Origin: Dastarcus helophoroides
Taxonomy: Eukaryota; Arthropoda; Insecta; Coleoptera; Bothrideridae
Assembly (NCBI GenBank): GCA_028583605.1
Contig: CM053336.1
Span: 25,219,004 to 25,283,003 of the forward strand
Length of the DNA stretch: 64,000 nt
Reading direction: 5' to 3'
Position 1 is the stretch's first letter. Every line of letters begins with the position of its first letter. The notes below the pieces were generated by a model, which saw only the letters and a program-made list of their open reading frames with translations, searched no databases and was not told where the DNA came from. This document shows positions 1-8,319 of the stretch, piece after piece. The position numbers and the translations under genes are program-made.

Positions 1-112
1 ATCTATAGATCAAGCAATAATTAAAAGTATTCAAGTGGGAGAATACGCTTCGGTTTTATGCCTAAAATATTGCCATTCGAGAATATGCAAATTTTCAAAT
101 TAACATGATACA

Positions 113-538
113 TTGTCCTCAATCTACATCTGCTCGCATAGCGGTGCAATATTAAATGCCCTGGAGGGACATACCACCACTTTGACCGTAATTTGGAAAT
201 GTGTGCAAACCCTTAATAGACTGGAAAAAACCAAAAAGGTCACACTTGTTTGGGTGTCGGGCATACAAAAAATCGTAGGCATGCCTTATGCTGTGGGCAA
301 AAACATCATATTAACAAATCTCGAACGGGATCATTCGAACCGGTGGAGGAACATAACCATGTACAGGCAAGCAAGACTGCTAATGGATAAATCCTTGCAA
401 TCAAGGGTTAAAGCTTTTATTCCAATAAATAAACGCAGACTGAACAAAGCACTAGGTCTGCTCACTGGCCACGGGAACTTTAAAGGACACCTGGTTAAAT
501 TCAACCTAGCAGAAATACTGTTTACCAAACATCGATAG
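113..538 (+). pseudogene. LINE RNase H C-terminal remnant
   Basis: This 141-codon open frame reads as the back half of the RNase H domain that ends ORF2 of RNase H-bearing insect non-LTR retrotransposons. Visible landmarks are a degenerate substrate-strand segment near residues 3-20, the KVTLVWVSG strand (family usual: V.LIWVPGH), and the LLTGHGNFKGHL tail typical of the region just after RNase H. The catalytic acidic residue expected in the 'SDSQAA' position has become H/S and the histidine after WV.G is lost, so the enzyme is dead. The rest of the element is absent on the left. It directly precedes the leader of the LTR element. The front half of a similar RNase H domain ends at 17031. Confidence 0.6.
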
Positions 539-772
539 GTACTACTGACAATATCGATAGTTCTGACTATCAATAGTATTGTTCGGTAATGTCGATAGTT
601 CTTAAGAAATGGTTTTTATTGAGTTTTTGTTTCTGTTTCCATTTAAATTTTAATAACTAATATATTAACACGCAATCTCCAAAGAAGAAAAGAAGAAGAG
701 GAACCATCTACAGACGTTCAAGACTTCAGAGCCCTCCAGATGCTAACAGCAGTGAAAGCCCTGTAAGTACAT
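539..772 (+). promoter_or_regulatory. gag leader with TATCGATAG-like boxes and a strong splice donor
   Basis: These 234 bases lie between the LINE remnant and gag. ATCGATAG/TCGATAG words occur near 531, 552 and 591; the middle one, TATCGATAG, contains the TATCGATA box bound by DREF in flies. A strong donor-like site (CT then GTAAGTAC) begins at 763. A purine-rich stretch at 680-705 precedes it. I see neither a copy of the 3' LTR nor a tRNA-type primer binding site. That these boxes act as a promoter or that the donor is used is inference. Confidence 0.3.
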
Positions 773-1897
773 ATGTCATATAGAGGTTCACTAAATTCGA
801 ATTTTTCACCCATATTAAAACCTGCGAAACTAGTTTTGAAAGAATATCAAGACGTAGTAACGGTTACAAATATGACTCCTCAATTAAATTTAAATATCTC
901 CGAATTAAAAGAATATTTGGAAATCGTTCCAATATTCAAAGGGGAAGCGGAATTGCTTCCGTATTTTATTCAAGAATGTGAAAAAGTTATCAAGTATTTT
1001 TATGATGTTGAAGTGCATGATAACCCGAAAAATGATTTTTTGATGTCAAGAATCAGATCAAAAATTCAAGGTGAAGCAAGCTTATTTGGTTCAAACCAAC
1101 AAGCCAATAATTGGCAAGAATTAAAATCTTTACTTTTGTGCTCGTATGCTGATAAACGAGATGATGCCACGCTAGCTGTTGAAATGAACAGACTAGAACA
1201 AGGTAGCTTAAACCCATTTGAATTCTACAAACGAATTCAAAGAATTTTAAATTCACAAATTACTTATTCAAATATGCACTATGGTCTAAACCAAGGACTT
1301 AATAATCACTTTCGCAGAGTTGCGTTAAAAACCTTACTAAATAGTCTAAAGGAACCATTGGGTTCTCTTATGAGAACAAAGGACCCAAAAGACTTGGAAA
1401 CCGCTTTAAATTTATTAACCAATACTTACCAGAAAGAAATTAACAATCAAAAATTTAATAAACAATCAAATAGCTCTCCAAATAAATTCCCCAATCCAAA
1501 ACCAAATTTCTATCAAAAAAATTCAAGCAATTTTTATCACTTGTATAAGAACGAAACCCCAAATAATTTTTCTTATGTTCAACATTGCACGAGACCAAAT
1601 ACCCAATATCAAACCCCACTATCTAACAGAATTAGCCCACAAGTTAAACAAGAACCAAAACCTACTCCAATGAGTATCTCTACGGCTAACACTTACAGAC
1701 CACCACCAAAACGACCATATCCAAACTTCAATGCTAAAGAACTTCATTCTTTACCCGAAAATTTTAATAATTTAAATATAGATACGCAAAACGATGATCA
1801 GTTAAGTGAACCAGAAGCTGATTGTTCCGATAATTATTCCCCATACAATGATTTTTTAGAGGAAATTGCCTCGGAACAAGAAATATCCCCAAATTAG
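773..1897 (+). CDS. gag: Gag of the gypsy-type element
   Basis: This is an uninterrupted 374-codon structural protein frame. The start may be the ATG at 773 or the one at 872 (residue 34), after which the sequence begins the usual capsid-like fold: LNISELKEYLEIVPIFKGEA followed by FIQECEKV. Residues about 35-230 are predicted alpha-helical and capsid-like. From about 230 the protein is Asn/Pro/Ser-rich and disordered, with an acidic tail. No CCHC zinc knuckle is present, as in many insect gypsy/errantivirus Gag proteins. The stop is followed after five bases by the pol ATG at 1903 in another frame, so pol would need reinitiation or frameshifting. The product would assemble virus-like particles. 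Confidence 0.85.
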   Translation: MSYRGSLNSNFSPILKPAKLVLKEYQDVVTVTNMTPQLNLNISELKEYLEIVPIFKGEAELLPYFIQECEKVIKYFYDVEVHDNPKNDFLMSRIRSKIQGEASLFGSNQQANNWQELKSLLLCSYADKRDDATLAVEMNRLEQGSLNPFEFYKRIQRILNSQITYSNMHYGLNQGLNNHFRRVALKTLLNSLKEPLGSLMRTKDPKDLETALNLLTNTYQKEINNQKFNKQSNSSPNKFPNPKPNFYQKNSSNFYHLYKNETPNNFSYVQHCTRPNTQYQTPLSNRISPQVKQEPKPTPMSISTANTYRPPPKRPYPNFNAKELHSLPENFNNLNIDTQNDDQLSEPEADCSDNYSPYNDFLEEIASEQEISPN

Positions 1898-1902
1898 AAT
1901 TA

Positions 1903-4900
1903 ATGAATTTTGTTAACAATATTTCAGAACTTCCCTTTATTTTACACCCAATAACTAACGAAAAAATTTTAATAGATACCGCTAGTTCAAAATCATTTGT
2001 TAATCCAAATTTAGCTAGAAATAAATTTAGAAAATTTATTAAACCAGATAAATTTCAGATATCAACTGTTCATGGCTTAAGTATAGGAAATTCTTCTATG
2101 ATAACTTCCTTCCCGGATTTATTTAAAACAAATACCAAATTAAAATTTTATATGTTTAAATTTCATAAACATTTCGATTGGCTTTTAGGAATCGATACCT
2201 TAAAACATCTTGATGCTGTAATTAATTTAAAAGATAATACATTAGTTCTTCCGAATTGTAAATTCCAAATTTGTTATCGTAAAACAACTCCCGAATTTTG
2301 TAGCATGGAATCCAACGAAGTTGATTTGACCAAATTCAGAACAGATCATCTAAACTACGAAGAAAAAGCCGTTTTATCAAATTTACTTTATGATTATGCA
2401 GATATATTTCACAAAGATAATGATCCATTAACTTTTACTAATATTATTAAACATGATATCAAAACTAAAGATGAGTTACCAATTTATGTCAAATCTTATC
2501 GATATCCCCAGGTACATCGTCAAGAAGTAAAAAACCAAATAGACGAAATGCTTTCTCAAAATATAATACAACCATCTCACTCCCCTTGGTCATCCCCCAT
2601 TTGGGTTGTTCCAAAAAAAAATGACTCATCAGGAAAACAAAAATGGCGCATTGTTGTCGACTACCGTAAACTTAACGAGAAGACTGTCGATGATAAGTAT
2701 CCCATCCCAAACATTACCGATCTCCTTGATAAATTAGGACGTTGTCAATATTTTACGACTCTTGATCTTAAATCAGGATTCCACCAAATTGAAATGAACC
2801 CTGAAGCTATTCCAAAAACTGCATTCAATACCGAAAATGGACACTACGAATATCTTCGTATGCCATTTGGCCTCAAGAATGCACCTGCCACTTTTCAACG
2901 TGTCATGGACCACGTACTAAAAGGTTTACAAAATGAGATTTGTCTAGTTTACCTAGATGACATCATCATTTTTAGCACTAGCCTTCAACAACACATTGAG
3001 AGACTTAAACTCGTTTTTGAAAGATTAAGACAATCAAATTTAAAAATTCAATTAGATAAAAGTGAATTCCTAAGAAAGGAAGTAGGATATCTAGGTCATG
3101 TCGTAACTCCCGATGGCGTAAAACCTAATCCAGATAAAGTAAACGCTATTTTAAAATTTCCAATTCCGAAAACTGTAAAACAGATAAAAAGCTTCCTAGG
3201 ACTTTTAGGTTATTACCGAAAATTTATCCCAAATTTTGCCAAAATTACTAAACCCCTCACAAATTGTTTAAAGAAAAATGCCACAATAGATATTAATAAT
3301 TCTGACTACCGACAATGTTTTGAATATTGCAAAACTCTTTTAACCAATGAACCAATTCTTCAATATCCAGACTTTTCAAAAATATTTCACTTAACAACGG
3401 ATGCTTCCAATTATGCAATTGGCGCTGTTTTATCACAAGGCCCTATTGGACAAGACAGACCCATTGCGTATGCAAGTAGGACTTTGAACGATCACGAAGT
3501 AAATTATTCCACGATCGAGAAAGAACTCCTAGCAATCGTTTGGGCAACCAAATATTTTCGCCCCTATTTATTCGGACGTAAATTTAATATATTAACGGAT
3601 CACAAACCCCTTCAATGGCTGTTTTCTCTCCGCGAACCTAATTCTAAGCTAATCAGATGGCGCTTAAAATTAGAAGAATTTGATTATAATATCTCTTATA
3701 AGAAAGGCTCCCAAAATAAAGTTGCCGACCCTCTATCCAGAATAGAATGTCATGTTAATGAAAATGAAACTGAATCCCCTTTTCTAAAATATATGGAAGA
3801 ATTTAACAAAAACTTCGACAATAATATACATAAAGATAACGAATCCATGTTCGTCGAACCCGACACACAATATAAGGATGACGACTCCTTATCATCTAAT
3901 GTAACATCATATGGTAATGACGACCTTCAAGGTGCGACAATTCATTCCAATGTAGAAGATCCAATTTTAGGAATACCTATTCTCGATAAACCTGTAAATC
4001 TATTTAAAAACCAAATTATAATCGAAGAAGTTCGATACTCCCCTAATAAACCAAAAATTAATAAACTTTTCGATAATACTTTTCAAAGAATTAAATTTCA
4101 AATTTCAAAAAACAATTTCGAGCAGGAAACAATTCAACTCGTAAAAGAATATTTAGTCCCCAGAACAAAATATTATATTTATTTCGAGTCCCCAGTATAT
4201 GAAAAATTTAGTACCATATTACAGAAATACTTCAAGAATGCTGAATTGCAAATAATTAAATGTACTAAAATGCTAACTGATGTTGAAAATCCAGAACAAC
4301 AAAATCATATTTTAGAAACATACCACTTAGGTAAAACAAATCATCGTGGTATCGAAGAGACATATAATCGCTTAAAAGAAAAATATTTTTGGCCCAAAAT
4401 GCAAAATTTTATTCAAAATTACATCAACGAATGCGATTCTTGTAGATTATCAAAATATGACAGACACCCCTTAAATTTAAAATTAAATATTACCCCAACA
4501 GCTACAAAACCTTTTGAATTTATTCATATAGATAGTTTAGCTTTGGAAAAACAAAAATTTTTAACAATTGTAGATTCTTTTTCTAAATATGCACAAGCAT
4601 ATCCTCTAATTTCATTACAAAGAACAGAAATTGCCAACAGTTTAATATCATATTTCACACATCACGGCATTCCCAGGTTAATAATCGCAGACAACGGTGG
4701 CGAGTTCAAAAACGACCTTTTACAGGAATTACCTAAATTACATAAAGTCAACATTCATTTTATAAGTTCGCAACATCCGGAATCAAATGGCATAGTTGAA
4801 CGTTTTCATTCTACGATTATTGAACACGTTTGCATCTTTAATAACAGAGAAAGATTTAAAGATGAAAATATTCAAACCAAAGTTAGATATGCGATATTAG

Positions 4901-5352
4901 CATATAATAATACAAAACATTCCACAACTAAATTAACTCCTTTCGAAATAATTAATGGTCACTTAGAAAATCCCGATCCTTTTGATATCAATTTAGAATA
5001 CCAACTACTCTCAGATTACACCCAAAAACATAAAGACAGAACGAGAATACTCTATCAAGAAATCAAAGATAGAATTCAAAATCAGAAAGAAAATTATATT
5101 AATAATTCTAACAAAAATAAAGAAGATCTTCCTGATATTCCTCAAAAGGTTTACGTGAAAAATAAACAAAAATGTAAGAAAACAAAAAATAAATATAAAA
5201 TTCAAACATTAGATAAGATTAACGCATTACGAAAAACAGGAAAAATAATTCCCCAAACTACTCAAACCACTGAGAACATCCATCTTTCAAATCTTAAACG
5301 TCCAGCCAAACTAAAACAATTCCAATCTGTTGCAGGCCCCTCATCGACATGA
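1903..5352 (+). CDS. pol: Pol polyprotein: protease, RT, RNase H, integrase
   Basis: An intact 1149-codon pol. The protease region is residues about 10-115, with active-site triplet D25-T-A where D-T/S-G is usual. Reverse transcriptase covers about 190-370 with the YLDD catalytic motif at 350-353. RNase H follows, with the first catalytic Asp in the TTDAS motif near residue 500. Integrase has an N-terminal HHCC zinc site (H808, H814, C844, C847) and a D,D-35-E core at D877, D930 and E966. All expected RT and integrase catalytic residues are present, so the enzyme could be active. The stop overlaps the start of the third ORF as ATGA. The 3' end is Lys-rich, as in integrase C-termini. Confidence 0.92.
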   Translation: MNFVNNISELPFILHPITNEKILIDTASSKSFVNPNLARNKFRKFIKPDKFQISTVHGLSIGNSSMITSFPDLFKTNTKLKFYMFKFHKHFDWLLGIDTLKHLDAVINLKDNTLVLPNCKFQICYRKTTPEFCSMESNEVDLTKFRTDHLNYEEKAVLSNLLYDYADIFHKDNDPLTFTNIIKHDIKTKDELPIYVKSYRYPQVHRQEVKNQIDEMLSQNIIQPSHSPWSSPIWVVPKKNDSSGKQKWRIVVDYRKLNEKTVDDKYPIPNITDLLDKLGRCQYFTTLDLKSGFHQIEMNPEAIPKTAFNTENGHYEYLRMPFGLKNAPATFQRVMDHVLKGLQNEICLVYLDDIIIFSTSLQQHIERLKLVFERLRQSNLKIQLDKSEFLRKEVGYLGHVVTPDGVKPNPDKVNAILKFPIPKTVKQIKSFLGLLGYYRKFIPNFAKITKPLTNCLKKNATIDINNSDYRQCFEYCKTLLTNEPILQYPDFSKIFHLTTDASNYAIGAVLSQGPIGQDRPIAYASRTLNDHEVNYSTIEKELLAIVWATKYFRPYLFGRKFNILTDHKPLQWLFSLREPNSKLIRWRLKLEEFDYNISYKKGSQNKVADPLSRIECHVNENETESPFLKYMEEFNKNFDNNIHKDNESMFVEPDTQYKDDDSLSSNVTSYGNDDLQGATIHSNVEDPILGIPILDKPVNLFKNQIIIEEVRYSPNKPKINKLFDNTFQRIKFQISKNNFEQETIQLVKEYLVPRTKYYIYFESPVYEKFSTILQKYFKNAELQIIKCTKMLTDVENPEQQNHILETYHLGKTNHRGIEETYNRLKEKYFWPKMQNFIQNYINECDSCRLSKYDRHPLNLKLNITPTATKPFEFIHIDSLALEKQKFLTIVDSFSKYAQAYPLISLQRTEIANSLISYFTHHGIPRLIIADNGGEFKNDLLQELPKLHKVNIHFISSQHPESNGIVERFHSTIIEHVCIFNNRERFKDENIQTKVRYAILAYNNTKHSTTKLTPFEIINGHLENPDPFDINLEYQLLSDYTQKHKDRTRILYQEIKDRIQNQKENYINNSNKNKEDLPDIPQKVYVKNKQKCKKTKNKYKIQTLDKINALRKTGKIIPQTTQTTENIHLSNLKRPAKLKQFQSVAGPSST

Positions 5353-5654
5353 AGATGCCGCAACTTCCTGGCAAAAACAAAAAGTCCAACTTCTTAATTC
5401 AGTTAAAACAACTAAAACTTGGAGCAATCGATCTTCAACCAGTCAATATAATCCAGAGACGGAAGGAAGACGTTTCCATCTTTTATCACACCATGCCCAT
5501 CTACATTATAGGACTTCTCCTGGCTTCAACTATGGCAGCAAGGAAAATATACAAGAAGATCATTGGACCAAAGCCATCCTCAACCGAGGACCCCATTCAA
5601 GAGGATCCATCACCACGTCACCCTCGTCAGCTGCCCTCCGAGGCTTCCTTCTAA
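5349..5654 (+). CDS. Short third ORF with one membrane segment, in env position
   Basis: A 101-codon frame whose ATG overlaps the pol stop (ATGA), in the position where errantiviruses carry env. It begins with a basic segment, then has one hydrophobic stretch (IYIIGLLLASTMAA, residues about 52-66) followed by basic residues (RKIYKK), then a Pro/Ser-rich tail. It is far too short for an envelope protein and has no recognisable cleavage site or fusion domain. It may be an env remnant keeping only a transmembrane anchor, a small accessory protein, or chance. The frame ends in the polypurine tract. Function is unknown. Confidence 0.4.
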   Translation: MKMPQLPGKNKKSNFLIQLKQLKLGAIDLQPVNIIQRRKEDVSIFYHTMPIYIIGLLLASTMAARKIYKKIIGPKPSSTEDPIQEDPSPRHPRQLPSEASF

Positions 5655-5664
5655 GGAGGGAGGA
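5653..5664 (+). other. Polypurine tract
   Basis: AAGGAGGGAGGA lies directly before the 3' LTR. This is the standard plus-strand primer for reverse transcription of LTR elements and fixes the LTR start a few bases downstream. Confidence 0.7.
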
Positions 5665-5668
5665 ATTA

Positions 5669-6021
5669 TGTTGTTCAACCCTTTGGTTATTGCTGACCAA
5701 GGCAAGGCGCTAGGTCAGCACTCTGAAGTAATAAAACAATCGACGCTACAAGCGGACGAGGAGTTTCTCCAAATCAACGCGTGAACAGTCGTCGCGTGTG
5801 GCCGCTCCGTGCCAAGAGTTTCTCCAAATCAACGCGTGAATAGTCGTCGCGTGTGGCCGCTCCGTGCCAAGAGTTTCTCCAAATCAACGCGTGCAAAATC
5901 ATCGCGTGTGGCCGCTCCGTGCCACAATTAATAAATTGTTAGTTTAAGATAAATTCGTTAAATGTAAAAACTTTGTATTTTTAATAAAATTGTTTTTAAA
6001 AATACAATCCGCTCGTTGACA
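5669..6021 (+). repeat. 3' LTR of the gypsy-type element
   Basis: The LTR is inferred from the polypurine tract on its left, TGTTG at its start and the inverted TTGACA at its end. It contains three tandem 55-bp repeats and an AATAAA polyadenylation signal at 5983-5988. Ends are uncertain by a few bases, because no second LTR is available for comparison. Confidence 0.6.
5761..5924 (+). repeat. Three tandem 55-bp repeats inside the LTR
   Basis: Copies start at 5761, 5816 and 5871 and begin GAGTTTCTCCAAATCAACGC. The first two differ at one position; the third differs at several. Each holds GTCGCGTGTGGCCGC-like GC-rich text that stands out from the AT-rich surroundings. By position they resemble tandem enhancer or insulator repeats of retroelement control regions. 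Any regulatory role is inference. Confidence 0.85.
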
Positions 6022-7149
6022 CATTTAACCTTACCTCACCTTACCTCACCTTATTTTTTTACGTAAAATCTGAATAAAACATAAAATTTGTGGGTTGCCA
6101 TTTAAAATAAGAAAGTTGATGTCTACTTCCGGTATAATCGGTAGTGGGGGGAAGTTGAAAATATTTTTAGAAGATAGTTTAATTCCGATTAGTCCCATCG
6201 ACAAAATCAGTTTGCCTTTATAATAAGTAGTATTCCATATAAAGGTAACCTCCCAACTAAAAAAAACACCCGGTATAAATTCGACCAACGGAAATAAAGC
6301 GGTATTATTTTTCGGTTTCGTTCCGGCGAAAATAACGGTTTTTTCCGGTTTTCGGTTCAGTTCCGGTTCGAAGCCCTAGTAAAATATCATCGACGCACTG
6401 CCCTAACTACTCAAGTTAGAAACACGAAATTTTGACAAAAGTTTCCGTTCTTGATGTTAATGAGCAATAAGAGAGGGTTAAATTCGTCCTCTAATAGGGT
6501 AAAAAGGCGGCGAATTAGCATGGAATAGAGTTCATAGTGCATTTTAAAACTCTCGACTTTCGTGTAAATAATCAACAAAAAAAAATATTTGACCGCGTTT
6601 GGGCGATTTTAACAATTCATCCCCCAAAGACGAAATAGGAAATGAAATTGAATTTTTAGTTTGGTATGGAACAGGTTTAATAATGCTCTTTTTGGGAACT
6701 GCAATTTTGTGAAATAATCTATTAAAGAAATAATGTTTCGCCGATTGTAATAATTCAAGTTGTAATGGAGAAAAAGGGGTATCAAACGTTGGTAAGAAAA
6801 AAATTAAAGAATCATTTTATAAACAAAAATTTTGTATAAAGAATATTATGAAAGCAATGATGAAACGCATATACTTTGTCAATTTTAAAAATTCAAATCT
6901 TGGAGGTAAAGAAGAATAACATTTAATTCTATATTGACAAAAACCAAAAGTTTTCTTTTATTAGTTAAAAATAAAGTTTTCAAAAACAATTATGACTCCA
7001 CAAAAGAATATATGTCCATCTGTCTCTTAAAGCAACAAAGTGATTGTCTTTTCTCACGGTGACCATTCTTCTGTACACCTCTGGCTCCGAAACCTTGTAA
7101 GCAGCTTCAACCTCCAAAGATTTAATCAGTGCCTCTCACGATTTTCGGA
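6022..7149. other. No gene seen; short repeats only
   Basis: At 6028-6052 there is a short CCTTACCTCA tandem. At 6310-6377 lies a CGGTT/TTCCGG-rich stretch ending GGTTCGAAGCCCT. A minus-strand open frame near 7020-7140 continues past the 6PGD homology and is not recognised. Nothing else is supported. Confidence 0.5.
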
Positions 7150-8230
7150 AATTCAATAAGCGTCGCAGAAAGCTAGAGCTGTACTCAAGGCAGGAGTAGG
7201 TATACCAATTTTAACTGCAGTCGACAACCATCTTGGGCGTTTATACGGGTATCAATGAAGTAAGGCTCCACAAGTAACGATTTCAAATTGGAATCTTTAC
7301 CAAATGCCTCGTTAATATGTCCTAAGAATACCGATCTAATGATAAAACCGCCTCTCCAAATTAATGCTATGGAACCATAATCTAGCTTCCAATCGTCCTT
7401 GGCGGCCTCACGCAAAAGCATGAAACCTTGGGCGTATGAAACTATTTTGCTCACATAGAGAGCTAAGGTCATTTAAGAACTGTTTTCTATCGCCGGTAAA
7501 TTTTGTTGTTGGAGCTGGAAGAATGTTGCTCGCCGTCTTATTTTAAAGCCGATAAACATCTATTAAAAACAGCTTCTCCAATTCATGTCACTGGAATACC
7601 ATAATCTAAAGCCGCTATTGCTGTCCATTTACCAGTTCCCTTTTGTCTCGCTATATCTCTTATCTTTGGCAATAGATATTTATCATCACTACCTTGTTAT
7701 CTCAATATATCTTCTGTGATATCAATTAGAAAGCTCTCCAATTCGGCTTTATTTCACTCTTCAAATTTATCTGCCATTTTTTTCTGGTTTAAGCCCAGTG
7801 CGAGCATCAAATGGTAAACTTCCCCCATAAATTGCATGTCCCCGTATTCTACACCATTGTGGGCCATTCTACAAAATGGCCAGCATAATGGCTACCCACC
7901 CATTCGCAACAAGGTTGTCCATCGACTTTGGCCGCTATTTTTTTGGAATATATTTTTGATATACGGCTACGTTTCTGCATCACTTCCTTGCATTAGGCTT
8001 GGCCCATATCTGGTGCCACATTCACCGTCTGAGACACCAGTTCCCACAAACCTGATACCTTTTCTGCTCAATTCTTTCCTTCTCCTCTGTGTATGAGCAT
8101 ATTTAACTTTTTCATCGTCAATAATGATATCACCTTTCTCCAGGTGTGGTAACAATTGGCCAGCCCTTACCAATAGCATTATATGCCTAGGTGTCTTTAG
8201 TTGTGAAACTAGGCCAGCGATGAATTCTGC
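7150..8230 (-). pseudogene. 6-phosphogluconate dehydrogenase processed pseudogene
   Basis: Minus-strand translations match 6-phosphogluconate dehydrogenase in order. From the right they read: LPHLEKGDIIID and GIRFVGTGVS near 8000-8170; the FVKM.HNG.EYGDMQ helix in broken form near 7830-7900; GKWTAIAALDYGIPVT near 7570-7640; SKIVSYAQGFMLLREAAKDD and ALIWRGGFIIRSVFLG near 7300-7450; and IGIPTPALSTALAFCDAY near 7150-7200. The GG in the substrate motif IIDGGN is lost, several frames are used and in-frame stops occur. There are no introns across about 350 codons, so this is a reverse-transcribed copy, truncated by about 50 residues at its N-terminus. Homology stops abruptly near 7150. Confidence 0.85.
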
Positions 8231-8319
8231 TATTTCTGTCGGAACGGAACCGATATAATTTTTCCCCGAAACGAAAACCGAAAATCGGAAGGAACAAGAT
8301 AGTGGTTCGAAGCCCTGAA

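Larger units (their letters stand above)
773..6021 (+). mobile_element. Ty3/gypsy-type LTR retrotransposon, 5' LTR not found
   Basis: The internal region reads gag (773-1897), pol (1903-5352), a short third ORF (5349-5654), a polypurine tract (5653-5664) and one LTR (about 5669-6021). Gag and pol are free of stops, so the copy looks young. Gag lacks a CCHC knuckle and pol has the order protease, RT, RNase H, integrase, as in insect gypsy and errantivirus-like elements. A matching 5' LTR would have to sit before 773, but the 234 bases there do not resemble the 3' LTR. The copy is therefore 5'-truncated, rearranged or misassembled. Confidence 0.85.

Noticed and set aside
5330..5713. 127-codon ORF overlapping the pol end
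   Set aside because: It lacks the membrane segment or other recognisable structure and overlaps the better-placed ATGA-coupled frame.
5761..5924. CRISPR-like direct repeats
   Set aside because: The 55-bp copies are contiguous with no unique spacers and lie in an LTR of a eukaryotic element.
6028..6052. Telomere-like repeat
   Set aside because: The unit is CCTTACCTCA, not the insect TTAGG/CCTAA repeat.
6365..8316. tRNA or SINE based on B-box-like GGTTCGAAGCC
   Set aside because: No A box, cloverleaf or A tail could be placed upstream or downstream of either copy.
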